Source: Pseudomonadota bacterium (GTDB taxonomy: Bacteria > Pseudomonadota > Alphaproteobacteria > Acetobacterales > Acetobacteraceae). Taken from it: 64,000 nucleotides of DNA. The position numbers and the translations under genes were made by a program. The DNA is taken from assembly GCA_021845985.1 (NCBI GenBank), contig JAJZES010000034.1, positions 49,484 to 113,483 of the forward strand. Direction: 5' to 3'. A model generated the notes under the pieces. The model saw only the letters and a program-made list of their open reading frames with translations. It was not told where the DNA came from and did not search any database. Positions 18,811 through 27,083 of the stretch are shown here, in pieces (the stretch's first letter is position 1; the number at the start of each line of letters is the position of its first letter).

Positions 18811-19625
18811 CGCTCCCGACCGAACCGGCAGCCGAGTCCGACATGTTGGCGCGGATTTGCGCCGACACGCGGGCCGAAGTGGCCCGGCGCAAGGCGGCCA
18901 AATCGCTCGAGTCGATCCGCGCCAAGGCCGAGGCGGCGGCGCCGACGCGCGGCTTCGGCACGGCGCTGATGCACGCCACCGCCGCCGGCGGCCTCGGCCT
19001 GATCGCCGAGATCAAGAAGGCCTCGCCCTCCGGCGGGCTGATCCGCGCCGACTTCGACCCCGCCGCGCTGGCCCGCGCCTATCACGACGGCGGCGCCACC
19101 TGCCTGTCGGTGCTGACCGACGTGCCGCATTTCCAGGGCAGCGCAGACGATCTGCGGGCGGCGCGCGAGGCGGTGGCGCTGCCGGTGCTGCGCAAGGATT
19201 TCATCCTCGATCCCTGGCAGATCTACGAAAGCCGGCTGATGGGCGCCGACTGCATCCTGCTGATCATGGCCGCGCTCAATGACCAGGAGGCGATCGAGCT
19301 GGAAACGCTGGCCCGCGCGCTCGACATGGATGTGCTGGCGGAAGTCCATAGCGCCGCCGAGCTGCAGCGCGCGCTTGGGCTGCAGACCAAGCTCATCGGG
19401 ATAAACAACCGCAATCTCAAGACTCTGGAGACGAATTTGGATGTCACGGCGGAGCTGGCGCCGAACGTGCCGCCGGATCGGTTTCTGATCGGCGAAAGCG
19501 GCATCCGCAGCCATGACGACGTAGCCCGGCTGACGGCGATCGGGGTGCATTGCTTCCTCGTCGGGGAAAGCCTGCTGCGCCAGTCGGACGTGACCGCGGC
19601 ATGCCGGGCGCTGCTGGCGCCATGA
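18807..19625 (+). CDS. trpC: Indole-3-glycerol phosphate synthase TrpC
   Basis: TrpC closes the indole ring of CdRP with loss of CO2. The 272-residue single-domain TIM barrel carries the catalytic [11 protein letters not shown] segment near residue 70, LRKDFI near residue 130, [12 protein letters not shown] near 195 and GESGIRS near 230. It is not fused to TrpF. Both ends overlap their neighbours by four bases (trpD before, moaC behind), which places tryptophan and molybdopterin synthesis in one transcript. This arrangement is common in alphaproteobacteria. Confidence 0.96.
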   Translation: MTLPTEPAAESDMLARICADTRAEVARRKAAKSLESIRAKAEAAAPTRGFGTALMHATAAGGLGLIAEIKKASPSGGLIRADFDPAALARAYHDGGATCLSVLTDVPHFQGSADDLRAAREAVALPVLRKDFILDPWQIYESRLMGADCILLIMAALNDQEAIELETLARALDMDVLAEVHSAAELQRALGLQTKLIGINNRNLKTLETNLDVTAELAPNVPPDRFLIGESGIRSHDDVARLTAIGVHCFLVGESLLRQSDVTAACRALLAP

Positions 19626-20095
19626 GCGGCCTGACCCATTTCGACGCCGCCGGGCGCGCGGTGATGGTCGATGTCGGCGGCAAGGCGGAGACCGCGCGGA
19701 CGGCGACGGCGCGCGCCCGCGTGGTGATGCAGCCGCAGACCCTGCGACTGATCCGCGGCGGCGGCGCCGCCAAGGGCGACGTGCTCGGCGTCGCACGCCT
19801 CGCCGGGATCATGGCGGCGAAGCGCACGGCGGAGCTGATTCCGCTGTGCCATCCGTTGCCGATCAGCGCTGTCGAGGTCGCTCTTGAGCCGGAAGGTGAA
19901 GACGCCGTGGCGATCTCGGCGACGGTGCGGACGACCGGGCGGACCGGGGTGGAGATGGAGGCGCTGACCGCGGCGAGCATCGCGGCGCTGACCGTGTACG
20001 ACATGTGCAAGGCGGTCGATCGCGGCATGCGCATCGAGGGGGTGCGCGTGGTCGCCAAGTCGGGCGGCGCGTCCGGCGATTTCCGGCAGGAGTAG
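19622..20095 (+). CDS. moaC: Cyclic pyranopterin monophosphate synthase MoaC
   Basis: MoaC converts the product of MoaA to cyclic pyranopterin monophosphate, the first stable molybdopterin precursor. The 157-residue protein has the active-site segments IPLCHPLPI (about residues 71-79) and MCKAVDRGM (about residues 124-132). The ATG at 19622 overlaps the trpC stop (ATGA) and is chosen over longer starts that would read into trpC. The cofactor feeds enzymes such as MsrP and the Cox-type hydroxylase elsewhere in the window. Confidence 0.95.
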   Translation: MSGLTHFDAAGRAVMVDVGGKAETARTATARARVVMQPQTLRLIRGGGAAKGDVLGVARLAGIMAAKRTAELIPLCHPLPISAVEVALEPEGEDAVAISATVRTTGRTGVEMEALTAASIAALTVYDMCKAVDRGMRIEGVRVVAKSGGASGDFRQE

Positions 20096-20098
20096 GCA

Positions 20099-21307
20099 AT
20101 GATCTCCGTCGCGGCGGCGCGTGCCCGCATCCTGGGATCGCTGCGCCCGACCGGGGCGGAGACGGTGGCGCTGTCCGAGGCCTGGGGCCGCGTCGCCGCC
20201 GCCGATGTCGTCGCTCGGATGACGCAGCCGCCGGCCGATGTCTCGGCGATGGACGGCTACGCGCTGCGCGCCGGCGATGGCGCGGCCGGGGCGCGGCTGC
20301 GGATCGTCGGTACGGCGCCGGCCGGGCATCCGTGGCCCGGCACGCTCGCCAGCGGCGAGGCGGTGCGGCTGTTCACCGGCAGCCTGCTGCCGGACGGCGC
20401 CGATGCGGTGCTGTTGCAGGAAGACGCCGATGCCGATGCCTCGGGCGAGACGGTGACGCTGCACGAGGCGGTGACGGCGGGGCGGCATATCCGCCGCGCC
20501 GGGCAGGATTTTCGCAGCGGCGAGGTGTTGGTGCGGCGCGGCCGGCGGCTGACCGCGCGCGATGTCGGTCTGGCGGCGTCGGGCAACCACCCGTGGATCA
20601 CCGTGCATCGCCGCCCGCGCATCGCCATTCTGGCGACCGGGGATGAGATCGCGCTGCCGGGCGAGCCGGTGCCGCCGGGGGGCATCGTCAGTTCCAACGC
20701 GCATGCGCTGGCCGCGTCGGTGCGCGCCTGCGGTGGGGTGCCGATGGTGCTGCCGATCGCCGCCGATGATCTCGACGCCATCGCAGAAGCGGCCGAGGCG
20801 GCGCGCGGCGCCGATCTGCTGGTGACGACCGGCGGCGCCAGCGTCGGCGCGCATGATCTGGTGCAGGCCGGGCTGGGCCGCATCGGCTTCGTCGCCGATT
20901 TCTGGAAGATCGCCATGCGGCCGGGCAAGCCGCTGATGTTCGGCGATCTTGCCGGCATGAAGGTGCTCGGGCTGCCGGGCAATCCGGTGTCGGCACTGGT
21001 CTGTGCGGTGCTGTTCCTCCGCCCTGCCCTGCTGCGCCTGTCCGGCGTGGCGGAGAGCGGTCCGGCGGTCGAGTCGGCGCTGCTGGGCGCCGCCCTGCCG
21101 GCCAATGACCAGCGGGCCGATCATCTGCGGGCGCACTTGCAGCCGGGTGCGACGTTGCCGGTGGCGACCGCGTTTAACCGCCAGGACTCGGCGCTGCTGC
21201 GGCTGCTGGCCGGCGCCGATGCGCTGATCCTGCGTCCGCCGCATGCCCCGGCCGCCGCGCCGGGCACGCAGGTCAGCATTATCCGGCTCGACACGCTGGG
21301 CTGGTAG
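20099..21307 (+). CDS. moeA: Molybdopterin molybdotransferase MoeA
   Basis: MoeA inserts molybdate into adenylylated molybdopterin. The 402-residue protein shows MDGYAL near residue 45, the MoaB/Mog-like domain with TGGASVGAHD near 245, and PGNPVSALVC near 300, all hallmarks of active MoeA. It starts 3 bases after moaC and completes the trpGDC-moaC-moeA operon. A second MoeA-like domain exists in the fused protein at 46627-48270, but that one lies in the Cox maturation operon. Confidence 0.95.
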   Translation: MISVAAARARILGSLRPTGAETVALSEAWGRVAAADVVARMTQPPADVSAMDGYALRAGDGAAGARLRIVGTAPAGHPWPGTLASGEAVRLFTGSLLPDGADAVLLQEDADADASGETVTLHEAVTAGRHIRRAGQDFRSGEVLVRRGRRLTARDVGLAASGNHPWITVHRRPRIAILATGDEIALPGEPVPPGGIVSSNAHALAASVRACGGVPMVLPIAADDLDAIAEAAEAARGADLLVTTGGASVGAHDLVQAGLGRIGFVADFWKIAMRPGKPLMFGDLAGMKVLGLPGNPVSALVCAVLFLRPALLRLSGVAESGPAVESALLGAALPANDQRADHLRAHLQPGATLPVATAFNRQDSALLRLLAGADALILRPPHAPAAAPGTQVSIIRLDTLGW

Positions 21308-21338
21308 GCGCGCGCCAGAACGCTTGACGCGGCGCGCG

Positions 21339-21353
21339 GAACCAATCTAGAAC
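21339..21353. promoter_or_regulatory. Alphaproteobacterial SOS (LexA) box
   Basis: GAAC-CAATCTA-GAAC fits the GAAC-N7-GAAC (GTTC-N7-GTTC on the other strand) operator recognised by alphaproteobacterial LexA. It lies 75 bases before the lexA start, as expected for negative autoregulation. The E. coli-type CTGT-N8-ACAG box is absent. Confidence 0.85.
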
Positions 21354-21427
21354 GCTGCAGTAGTTGCCGGTTTGTTCGCGCGCTTCCGCCGCGGGCCGCC
21401 CGGGCGACGCGGCACGGAGACGCCTGT

Positions 21428-22159
21428 ATGCTGACCCGCAAGCAACACGAGTTGCTGACTTTCATCGACCGGCATCTGAAGGCGACCGGCGTTTCGCCGA
21501 GCTTTGAGGAAATGAAGGATGCGCTGCATCTGCGCTCGAAGTCGGGCATCCACCGGCTGATCTCCGCGCTCGAGGAGCGCGGCTTCCTGCGCCGCCATCA
21601 CCACCGTGCCCGCGCGCTGGAGGTGGTGCGGCTGCCCGAGGATATGGCGACGCAACTGCCGGGGGTACAGGCACTGGGGACGCCGTTGGCGGCGCCGCCG
21701 GGCTTCGCGCCCAACGTCATCCGCGGCGATTTCACCGCCAAACTGCAGGGCGTGCGCGCCGCCAACGAGGTCGGCGCGGTGCAGTTGCCGCTTTACGGGC
21801 GCATCGCCGCCGGCCAGCCGATCGAGGCGCTGCGCGACAGTTTCGCCCAGGTCGAGGTGCCGATCGCGCTGCTCGGCAATGGCGAGCATTACGCGCTGGA
21901 AGTGGCCGGCGACTCGATGCAGGACGCCGGCATCCTGGATACCGACGTGGTCATCATCCGCCGCGGCGATACCGCGGAAAATGGCCAGATCGTGGTGGCG
22001 CTGGTCGATGAGAGCGAGGTGACGCTCAAGCGGCTGCGCCGGCGCGGCAACTCGATCGCGCTGGAGCCGGCCAACCGCGCCTATGAGACCCGCATCCTGC
22101 CGTCCGACCGGGTGCGGGTGCAGGGCCGGCTGGTGGCGCTCTATCGCCGCTACGAGTGA
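21428..22159 (+). CDS. lexA: LexA repressor
   Basis: LexA represses DNA-damage genes and is cleaved when RecA filaments form. The 243-residue protein has an N-terminal winged helix-turn-helix (about residues 1-70) and a C-terminal S24 peptidase-like domain. The self-cleavage site is A128-G129 in GRIAAGQP. The catalytic pair is S163 (GDSM) and K201 (TLKRL). The linker between the domains is longer than in E. coli LexA (202 residues), as is usual in alphaproteobacteria. The gene has its own SOS box upstream. Confidence 0.95.
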   Translation: MLTRKQHELLTFIDRHLKATGVSPSFEEMKDALHLRSKSGIHRLISALEERGFLRRHHHRARALEVVRLPEDMATQLPGVQALGTPLAAPPGFAPNVIRGDFTAKLQGVRAANEVGAVQLPLYGRIAAGQPIEALRDSFAQVEVPIALLGNGEHYALEVAGDSMQDAGILDTDVVIIRRGDTAENGQIVVALVDESEVTLKRLRRRGNSIALEPANRAYETRILPSDRVRVQGRLVALYRRYE

Positions 22160-22169
22160 GCGGCGCGGC

Positions 22170-22826
22170 GTGACGCTCGGGCTGGAGGAGGCGCGACGGA
22201 CGATCCGCGCGGATTGGGCGGAGTCGCCCTATTACGCGCTGGCCGAGGCCTGCACCGACGATTACTGGACCGCCGGCGGGCTGTTTGCGACGCTGTTCGC
22301 GCAGCTCGATCTGACGCGGGTGATCGAGCTGGCCTGCGGCCACGGCCGGCATGCCGCCCGGCTGGTCGCCCGGCAGGGCGCCGATCGGCTCGGGCGGATC
22401 ACCCTGGTCGATGTCAATGCGAGCAACATCGCGGCGTGCCGGCGGCGTTTCGCCGGCGAGGCGCGGGTGGAGTTCCTGGTCTGCTCCGGCTCCGATCTCG
22501 CGCCGCTGGCCGATGGCGGGTTCACCGCGCTCTATTGCTACGACGCGATGGTGCATTTCGAGCTGCACGACATCATCGCCTATCTCGCCGAGTGCCACCG
22601 CGTGCTGGTGCCCGGCGGGCGGGCGCTGCTGCATGTGTCGAACTACGACGCGCGGCCGGGCGGCAACTGTCACGACAACCCGCACTGGCGGAATTTCGGC
22701 TCGGAACGGCTGTTTCGCCATCTGGCGATCCGCGCCGGGTTCGACGTGCTGAGCGCGCAGACGCTGGACTGGGGCGGCGTCGCGGCGCTGGATGCGCTGG
22801 TGCTGATCGAACGGAGGGCCGGGTGA
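22170..22826 (+). CDS. Class I SAM-dependent methyltransferase of unknown substrate
   Basis: The 218-residue protein has a Rossmann-type SAM-binding fold, with motif I VIELACGHGRHAARL near residue 52 and an acidic residue ending strand 2 (LVDVNASN). The conserved FDLI-like motif is replaced by FTALYCYDAMVHF. The start chosen is GTG at 22170, ten bases after lexA. The stop overlaps the ubiG GTG start (GTGA), so it is coupled to ubiG. That may hint at quinone or lipid metabolism, but neither substrate nor pathway can be named from the sequence. Confidence 0.75.
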   Translation: MTLGLEEARRTIRADWAESPYYALAEACTDDYWTAGGLFATLFAQLDLTRVIELACGHGRHAARLVARQGADRLGRITLVDVNASNIAACRRRFAGEARVEFLVCSGSDLAPLADGGFTALYCYDAMVHFELHDIIAYLAECHRVLVPGGRALLHVSNYDARPGGNCHDNPHWRNFGSERLFRHLAIRAGFDVLSAQTLDWGGVAALDALVLIERRAG

Positions 22827-23533
22827 CCGACAGGGCAGGCAGCGTGGTGCCGGCGGAGGTGGCGCGCTTCGACGCGCTGGCGGCGCGCTGGTGGGACCCG
22901 CACGGGCCGATGCGCCCACTGCATGCAATGAACCCGGCGCGCATCAGCTGGATCGCGACGCGCATCGCGGCCCGCCATGGCGCCGATGCGGCGGTGCTCG
23001 ATGTCGGCTGCGGCGCCGGCCTCGCCGCCGAGGCGCTGGCGCGACTGGGACACCGCGTGCTCGGCATCGACGCCGCGGGGGCGGCGCTGGCGGCGGCCGA
23101 GGCGCATGCCGATGGCCAGAATCTGCCGCTCGGCTATCGCGCCACCAGCGCCGAGGCGCTGGCCGATGCGGGGGCGCGCTTTGCGGTGGTGACGGCGCTG
23201 GAGGTGATCGAGCATGTCGCCGATCCGGCCGCGTTCATACGCACGCTGGGGATGCTGCTGGAGCCGGGCGGCACGCTGTTCGTCTCGACGCTGAACCGCA
23301 CCACGCGCGCCTTGCTGACTGCCAAGCTCGGCGCCGAATACGTGCTGCGCCTGCTGCCGGCCGGCACGCATGACTGGCGGCGCTTCGTCACCCCGGCCGA
23401 GCTTGCCGCGCATGCGCGTGCGGCGGGGCTGCGGCTGGCCGATATCGCCGGGCTGGTGCCCGATCCGCTGCGCGGCGGCTGGCGCAGCGGGCACGACACG
23501 GGTGTCAATTACATCGCCATGGCGGTAAGCTGA
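22823..23533 (+). CDS. ubiG: Ubiquinone biosynthesis O-methyltransferase UbiG
   Basis: UbiG performs the two O-methylations in ubiquinone synthesis at the inner membrane surface. The 236-residue protein has the family N-terminus EVARFDALAARWWDPHGPMRPLH, then SAM motif I VLDVGCGAGLAAEALA, ALEVIEHVADP, and the C-terminal GVNYIAMA. The start is GTG at 22823, overlapping the preceding methyltransferase stop. ltaE begins only six bases after its stop, so a longer transcript is likely. Confidence 0.93.
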   Translation: MTDRAGSVVPAEVARFDALAARWWDPHGPMRPLHAMNPARISWIATRIAARHGADAAVLDVGCGAGLAAEALARLGHRVLGIDAAGAALAAAEAHADGQNLPLGYRATSAEALADAGARFAVVTALEVIEHVADPAAFIRTLGMLLEPGGTLFVSTLNRTTRALLTAKLGAEYVLRLLPAGTHDWRRFVTPAELAAHARAAGLRLADIAGLVPDPLRGGWRSGHDTGVNYIAMAVS

Positions 23534-23538
23534 GCGCC

Positions 23539-24600
23539 ATGGTTCACGCTCCGTCGCGCCCGCCTGCGGGCAGCCCCCCCGTCCGCGTCAATCTCTACTC
23601 CGACACCCAGACCAGGCCGACCGCCGCGATGAAGGCGGCGATGATGGCGGCCGAGGTCGGCGACGAGCAGGCCGGGTTAGACCCGACCATCGACGCGCTG
23701 TGCGACCGCATGGCGGCGCTGCTCGGGACCGAGGCGGCGATGTTCCTGCCGAGCGGGACGATGTGCAACCGCATCGCCCTGCTGACCCATTGCCGGCCGG
23801 GCGACGAGGTGCTGGCGCATGCCACGGCGCATATCCTGACCGCCGAAGGCGGCGGCTCGGCGGCGCTGAACGGCGTGCAGATTACCGGGCTGGCCGGCGC
23901 CGACGGGCAGTTCGACGCGGCGACGCTGGCGGCGGCGGCAAGCGTGCGCTCGCGCTACGCCATGCCACAGACGCTGGCGGTGGTGGAACAGACCTCCAAT
24001 TTCGGCGGCGGCACGGTATGGCCGCTTGAGCGGCTGCGCAGCGTGGCGGAAACGGCGCATGCGCACGGCATGGCGACGCATATGGACGGGGCGCGGCTGA
24101 TGAACGCGGCGATTGCCGCTGGCGTTCCGGCGCGCGACATGGCCGCCGGCTATGACAGCGTGTGGCTCGATTTCACCAAGGGACTCGGCGCACCGCTCGG
24201 CGCCGTGCTGTGCGGCTCGGCCGACTTCATCGACCGCGCCTGGGTGTGGAAGCAACGGCTCGGCGGGGCGCTGCGCCAGGGCGGCATCTGCGCCGCTGCC
24301 TGCCTTTATGCGCTCGACCATCACGTCGCGCGGCTGGCCGAGGACCACGCCAACGCCCGCGCGCTGGCCGAGGGGCTGGCCGGCATTCCCGGCATCACGG
24401 TGCAGATGCCGCAGACCAATCTGGTCTTTTTCGATACCGAAGCGACCGCGGTGACCGCCGCCGAGCTGGCGGCGCGGGCACGCGCGCGCGGCGTGATGAT
24501 CGGCGCAATGGGGCGGTTCCGCGCCCGCGCCTGCACCCACCTCGATGTCAGCCGCGCGCAGGTGAACGAAGCGGTGGAGGCGATTGCAGGGCTGGTGTGA
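23539..24600 (+). CDS. ltaE: Low-specificity L-threonine aldolase
   Basis: This PLP enzyme (353 residues) cleaves threonine and allo-threonine to glycine and acetaldehyde. It has the N-terminal NLYSDTQTRPT block, FLPSGTMCNRIAL and HMDGARLMNA. The Schiff-base lysine is in WLDFTKGLGAPLGAVL near residue 214. The beta-eliminating lyase fold spans the whole protein and the length is normal. The first 17 residues are proline-rich and variable, so a later start is possible, but no internal ATG precedes the conserved block. Confidence 0.9.
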   Translation: MVHAPSRPPAGSPPVRVNLYSDTQTRPTAAMKAAMMAAEVGDEQAGLDPTIDALCDRMAALLGTEAAMFLPSGTMCNRIALLTHCRPGDEVLAHATAHILTAEGGGSAALNGVQITGLAGADGQFDAATLAAAASVRSRYAMPQTLAVVEQTSNFGGGTVWPLERLRSVAETAHAHGMATHMDGARLMNAAIAAGVPARDMAAGYDSVWLDFTKGLGAPLGAVLCGSADFIDRAWVWKQRLGGALRQGGICAAACLYALDHHVARLAEDHANARALAEGLAGIPGITVQMPQTNLVFFDTEATAVTAAELAARARARGVMIGAMGRFRARACTHLDVSRAQVNEAVEAIAGLV

Positions 24601-24677
24601 CGCAGGATGCCGGCGGCGCCCTCCCCTCGGCGGCGCCGCTGCTCTAGGGTGCCGCCGCATTCGCCAAGGAGATTGAG

Positions 24678-25091
24678 ATGATGCGACGCGTTTTGCTTGC
24701 TGCCGCGGCGGCCCTGACATTGTTGGCCGTGCAGGCGCAGGCGCAGACGACCCCGGCGACCACGCCCGCACCCGCCGCCACCACGCCGCCCGCCACCACA
24801 CCACCCATCACCACACCACCCGCCAGCACCACGGCGCCGGCCAAGAAAATGTCCCGCCACGTCACGCTGCAGCAGCGCTTCGACACCGCCAACACCAGCC
24901 ATGACGGGCATCTGACCAAGGATCAGGCGACCGCGGCCAACTGGCCCTATGTTGCCAATAACTTCGTCGCCATGGACAAGGACAAGAAGGGCTTCGTCAC
25001 CATCGGCGACATCCGCGCCTATGCCAAGGCTCGCCGTGCCGCCCACAAGGTTGCCCCGGCACCGGCGCCCAAGCCCGCCAGCAACGGCTGA
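24678..25091 (+). CDS. Small exported EF-hand-like protein
   Basis: The 137-residue precursor has a signal peptide (about residues 1-22, ending QAQA), a Thr/Pro-rich linker (about 23-55) and two EF-hand-like loops. Loop one runs from N72 with S74, D76 and G77, but has Gln at position 12. Loop two runs from D100 with D102, G105 and D111. Calcium binding in the periplasm is possible but the loops are not ideal. An AAGGAG ribosome-binding site precedes the ATG. It is monocistronic, ending at a strong hairpin shared with the convergent tetR gene. Its function is unknown. Confidence 0.75.
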   Translation: MMRRVLLAAAAALTLLAVQAQAQTTPATTPAPAATTPPATTPPITTPPASTTAPAKKMSRHVTLQQRFDTANTSHDGHLTKDQATAANWPYVANNFVAMDKDKKGFVTIGDIRAYAKARRAAHKVAPAPAPKPASNG

Positions 25092-25102
25092 CCAACCACG
25101 CG

Positions 25103-25138
25103 CCGGTGCCAACGCCGGCTTGACGGCGCTGGCACCGG
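25103..25138. terminator. Bidirectional hairpin between convergent genes
   Basis: CCGGTGCCAACGCCG and CGGCGCTGGCACCGG pair over 15 positions with one mismatch around a 6-base loop. It sits between the stop codons of the EF-hand gene and tetR. There is no T-run, so it may pause polymerase or stabilise mRNA ends rather than act as a full intrinsic terminator. Confidence 0.6.
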
Positions 25139-25142
25139 GCGG

Positions 25143-25775
25143 TCAGGCGGCGAAGGCGGCGAGCCAAGTTGTCACCGCCGTCGCCACCGCGCGGTCGATG
25201 TCCTGCTCGCTCGGCGGCGGCGGCAGACCGAGGCTGGCATGCAGCATCAGGTCGGCGCGCACCAGCGCCAGCAAATGGCGGGTCGCCAGATGTGGGTCCG
25301 ACGGGCGCAACAGCCCGGCGCGCTGCAGCCCGGCGATCCAGGCGCTCATGCGGTCCTGCGCCCGCTGCGGACCGCTGGCGTAGAAGATGCGGGCAAGTTC
25401 GGGAAAGCGCTCGCTCTCGGCGATGGCGATGCGATAGATCGCGAGCGTGCGCGGCCGCAGCAGGAAACGCAGCACGCGCTGGGCGATGGCCTCCAGCGCC
25501 GCGCGCAGATCCTGCGGCGACTCGGGAAACAGCACGTCGTCGAGAATGTTGCTGCCGGCGCAATCCTGCATCAGCATGCCGAACAGCACGTCTTTCGAGG
25601 CGAAATGGGCGTAGAGCGTGGCCTTTGACACCGCCGCGCGACGCGCCACCGCATCCATGCTGACCGCGCCATAGCCGTGCGCCAGGAACAATTCTCCCGC
25701 CGCCTCAAGCACCTGTCGTCGCTTGGGCGATCCTTCGTCCGGCGGCGGCGCGACGGCGATGGCGGGATCGAACAT
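25143..25775 (-). CDS. TetR-family repressor of the EmrAB pump
   Basis: The 210-residue protein has a standard TetR helix-turn-helix (about residues 18-65, including MDAVARRAAVSKATLYAHFASKDVLF) and a C-terminal ligand-binding domain without a recognisable specificity signature. It is divergent from the emrA-emrB pair. The intergenic region holds two copies of a palindrome (25819-25833 and 25878-25892) flanking a TTGACA promoter, so it most likely represses both itself and the pump. The inducer is unknown. Confidence 0.88.
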   Translation of the reverse strand: MFDPAIAVAPPPDEGSPKRRQVLEAAGELFLAHGYGAVSMDAVARRAAVSKATLYAHFASKDVLFGMLMQDCAGSNILDDVLFPESPQDLRAALEAIAQRVLRFLLRPRTLAIYRIAIAESERFPELARIFYASGPQRAQDRMSAWIAGLQRAGLLRPSDPHLATRHLLALVRADLMLHASLGLPPPPSEQDIDRAVATAVTTWLAAFAA

Positions 25776-25818
25776 GGAGCAGCTTCTATGCCAACAATGC
25801 GGCCTGCGTCAAGAATGG

Positions 25819-25833
25819 ACTGAACCGTTCAGT
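25819..25833. promoter_or_regulatory. TetR operator copy 1
   Basis: ACTGAACCGTTCAGT is a perfect palindrome of 7-base arms about one central base. It lies between tetR and emrA, immediately upstream of a TTGACA hexamer at 25839-25844. The odd-length palindrome with GAAC/GTTC halves is typical of TetR-family operators. Confidence 0.75.
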
Positions 25834-25838
25834 TCATC

Positions 25839-25866
25839 TTGACATTGCAGGTCGGTAAGCTATCTC
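25839..25866 (+). promoter_or_regulatory. Probable emrAB promoter
   Basis: A consensus -35 TTGACA (25839-25844) is followed after 16 bases by TATCTC (25861-25866) as a weak -10. The two palindromic operators lie on either side, positioned to block polymerase binding and escape. Confidence 0.55.
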
Positions 25867-25877
25867 TGCGGGGCTGA

Positions 25878-25892
25878 ACTGGACGGTTCGGT
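25878..25892. promoter_or_regulatory. TetR operator copy 2
   Basis: ACTGGACGGTTCGGT matches operator copy 1 at 12 of 15 positions and is centred 59 bases away. Outer CTGAAC/GTTCAG arms at 25874-25896 extend the symmetry. It lies between the promoter and the emrA start. Confidence 0.65.
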
Positions 25893-25922
25893 TCAGGCCA
25901 GCGGTTGAGCCACGGGGGCAGC

Positions 25923-27080
25923 ATGAACGCGATTACGGAAAAACCTGCTGTGGCGGAAACCGCCGCCCGCACCACCGCCGCGCCGAGCGGGCGGACGCGG
26001 CAGATGCTGCTGCGCGCCGGCGTCGGGCTGGCGGCGCTGATGGTTGCCGCCGGGTTGGGCACTTGGTGGCTGAGCGAGGGCCGCTGGATCGAGAGCACCG
26101 ACAACGCCTATGTGCAGGGCGACATCGCGGTGTTGTCGCCGCGCATCGAGGGCGACGTGGTGGCGATTCCGGTCGGCGACAACCAGCCGGTGCATGCCGG
26201 CGAGCCGCTGATCCTGCTCGACCCGACCGACTGGCAGTTGCGGCTCGATCAGGCCCGCGCCGCCGCCACCGAGGCGGAAGCCGCCATCACCACCGCCCAG
26301 CATCAGGTCGAGCAGGCCCGCGCCAACATCGCCCAATCGGAGGCGATGGTGCAGCAGGCGGAGGCCGAGGCGACGCGGGCCGCCGCCGACGCGGTGCGCT
26401 TTGCCGCCCTGGTCGGCTCCGGCGGCGTGTCGCGCCAGACCAACGATCAGGCCGTGGCCGGCAACCGCAAGGCCAGCGCCGCCCTGGCCGCCGCCCGTGC
26501 GCAGCGCCAGACCGCGCAAGACGCGCTCGCCGTCGCCGAGGCGCAGGTGGCGCAGGCCGAGGCGCGGCAGGCGACCGAGCAGACCGCGGTGCGGCTGGCC
26601 GAACGCAACCTCGCCTATACCACCATCCGCGCGCCGTTCGACGGCATCGCCGGCAACCGCGCCGCCCAGCTCGGCGAGCATGTCAGGCCGGGGGCGCAGA
26701 TCATCGCCCTGACCCCGCTGCGCGGCCAGCTCTACATCATCGCCAATTTCAAGGAGACGCAGTTGCGCCGCATGCAGCCGGGGCAGCGCGTGGAGGTAAC
26801 ACCGGACATCGACAGCGACGCCGCGGTCATCGGCCATGTGGCGAGTCTGGCGCCGGCCACCGGCGCGCTGTTCTCGCTGCTGCCGCCGGAGAACGCCACC
26901 GGTAACTTTACCAAAGTGGTGCAGCGCGTGCCGGTGAAGATCGTGCTCGACCCGGCGACGGCGGCGCAGGCGACGTGGCTGCGCGCCGGATTGTCGGTCA
27001 CCGCCGAGGTCGATACGCGCGGGCCGCAGGCGGTGCGCCGCGGCGTGCTGGGCAGCATCGCCGCGGCGCTCGGGCTGTAA
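25923..27080 (+). CDS. emrA: HlyD/EmrA-type membrane fusion protein
   Basis: This 385-residue periplasmic adaptor links an inner-membrane pump to an outer-membrane channel. One membrane helix spans about residues 32-52. It is followed by the first half of a biotinyl-lipoyl-like domain (STDNAYVQGDIAVLSPRIEG), a long coiled-coil hairpin (about residues 115-235), then YTTIRAPFDGIAG and the beta-barrel domain. The ATG at 25923 has a GGGGG-type ribosome-binding site; an upstream in-frame TTG is less likely. It is followed after 3 bases by the pump gene. The family is certain, while the substrates are not. Confidence 0.9.
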   Translation: MNAITEKPAVAETAARTTAAPSGRTRQMLLRAGVGLAALMVAAGLGTWWLSEGRWIESTDNAYVQGDIAVLSPRIEGDVVAIPVGDNQPVHAGEPLILLDPTDWQLRLDQARAAATEAEAAITTAQHQVEQARANIAQSEAMVQQAEAEATRAAADAVRFAALVGSGGVSRQTNDQAVAGNRKASAALAAARAQRQTAQDALAVAEAQVAQAEARQATEQTAVRLAERNLAYTTIRAPFDGIAGNRAAQLGEHVRPGAQIIALTPLRGQLYIIANFKETQLRRMQPGQRVEVTPDIDSDAAVIGHVASLAPATGALFSLLPPENATGNFTKVVQRVPVKIVLDPATAAQATWLRAGLSVTAEVDTRGPQAVRRGVLGSIAAALGL

Positions 27081-27083
27081 CCG

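Noticed and set aside
17580..21244. Long minus-strand open frames across trpD, trpC, moaC and moeA
   Set aside because: These overlap five well-supported genes and read as Arg/Ala/Ser-rich shadows without motifs or ribosome-binding sites.
21318..21328. Second LexA box before lexA
   Set aside because: GAAC at 21318 is followed seven bases later by GCGG, not GAAC, so the repeat is incomplete.
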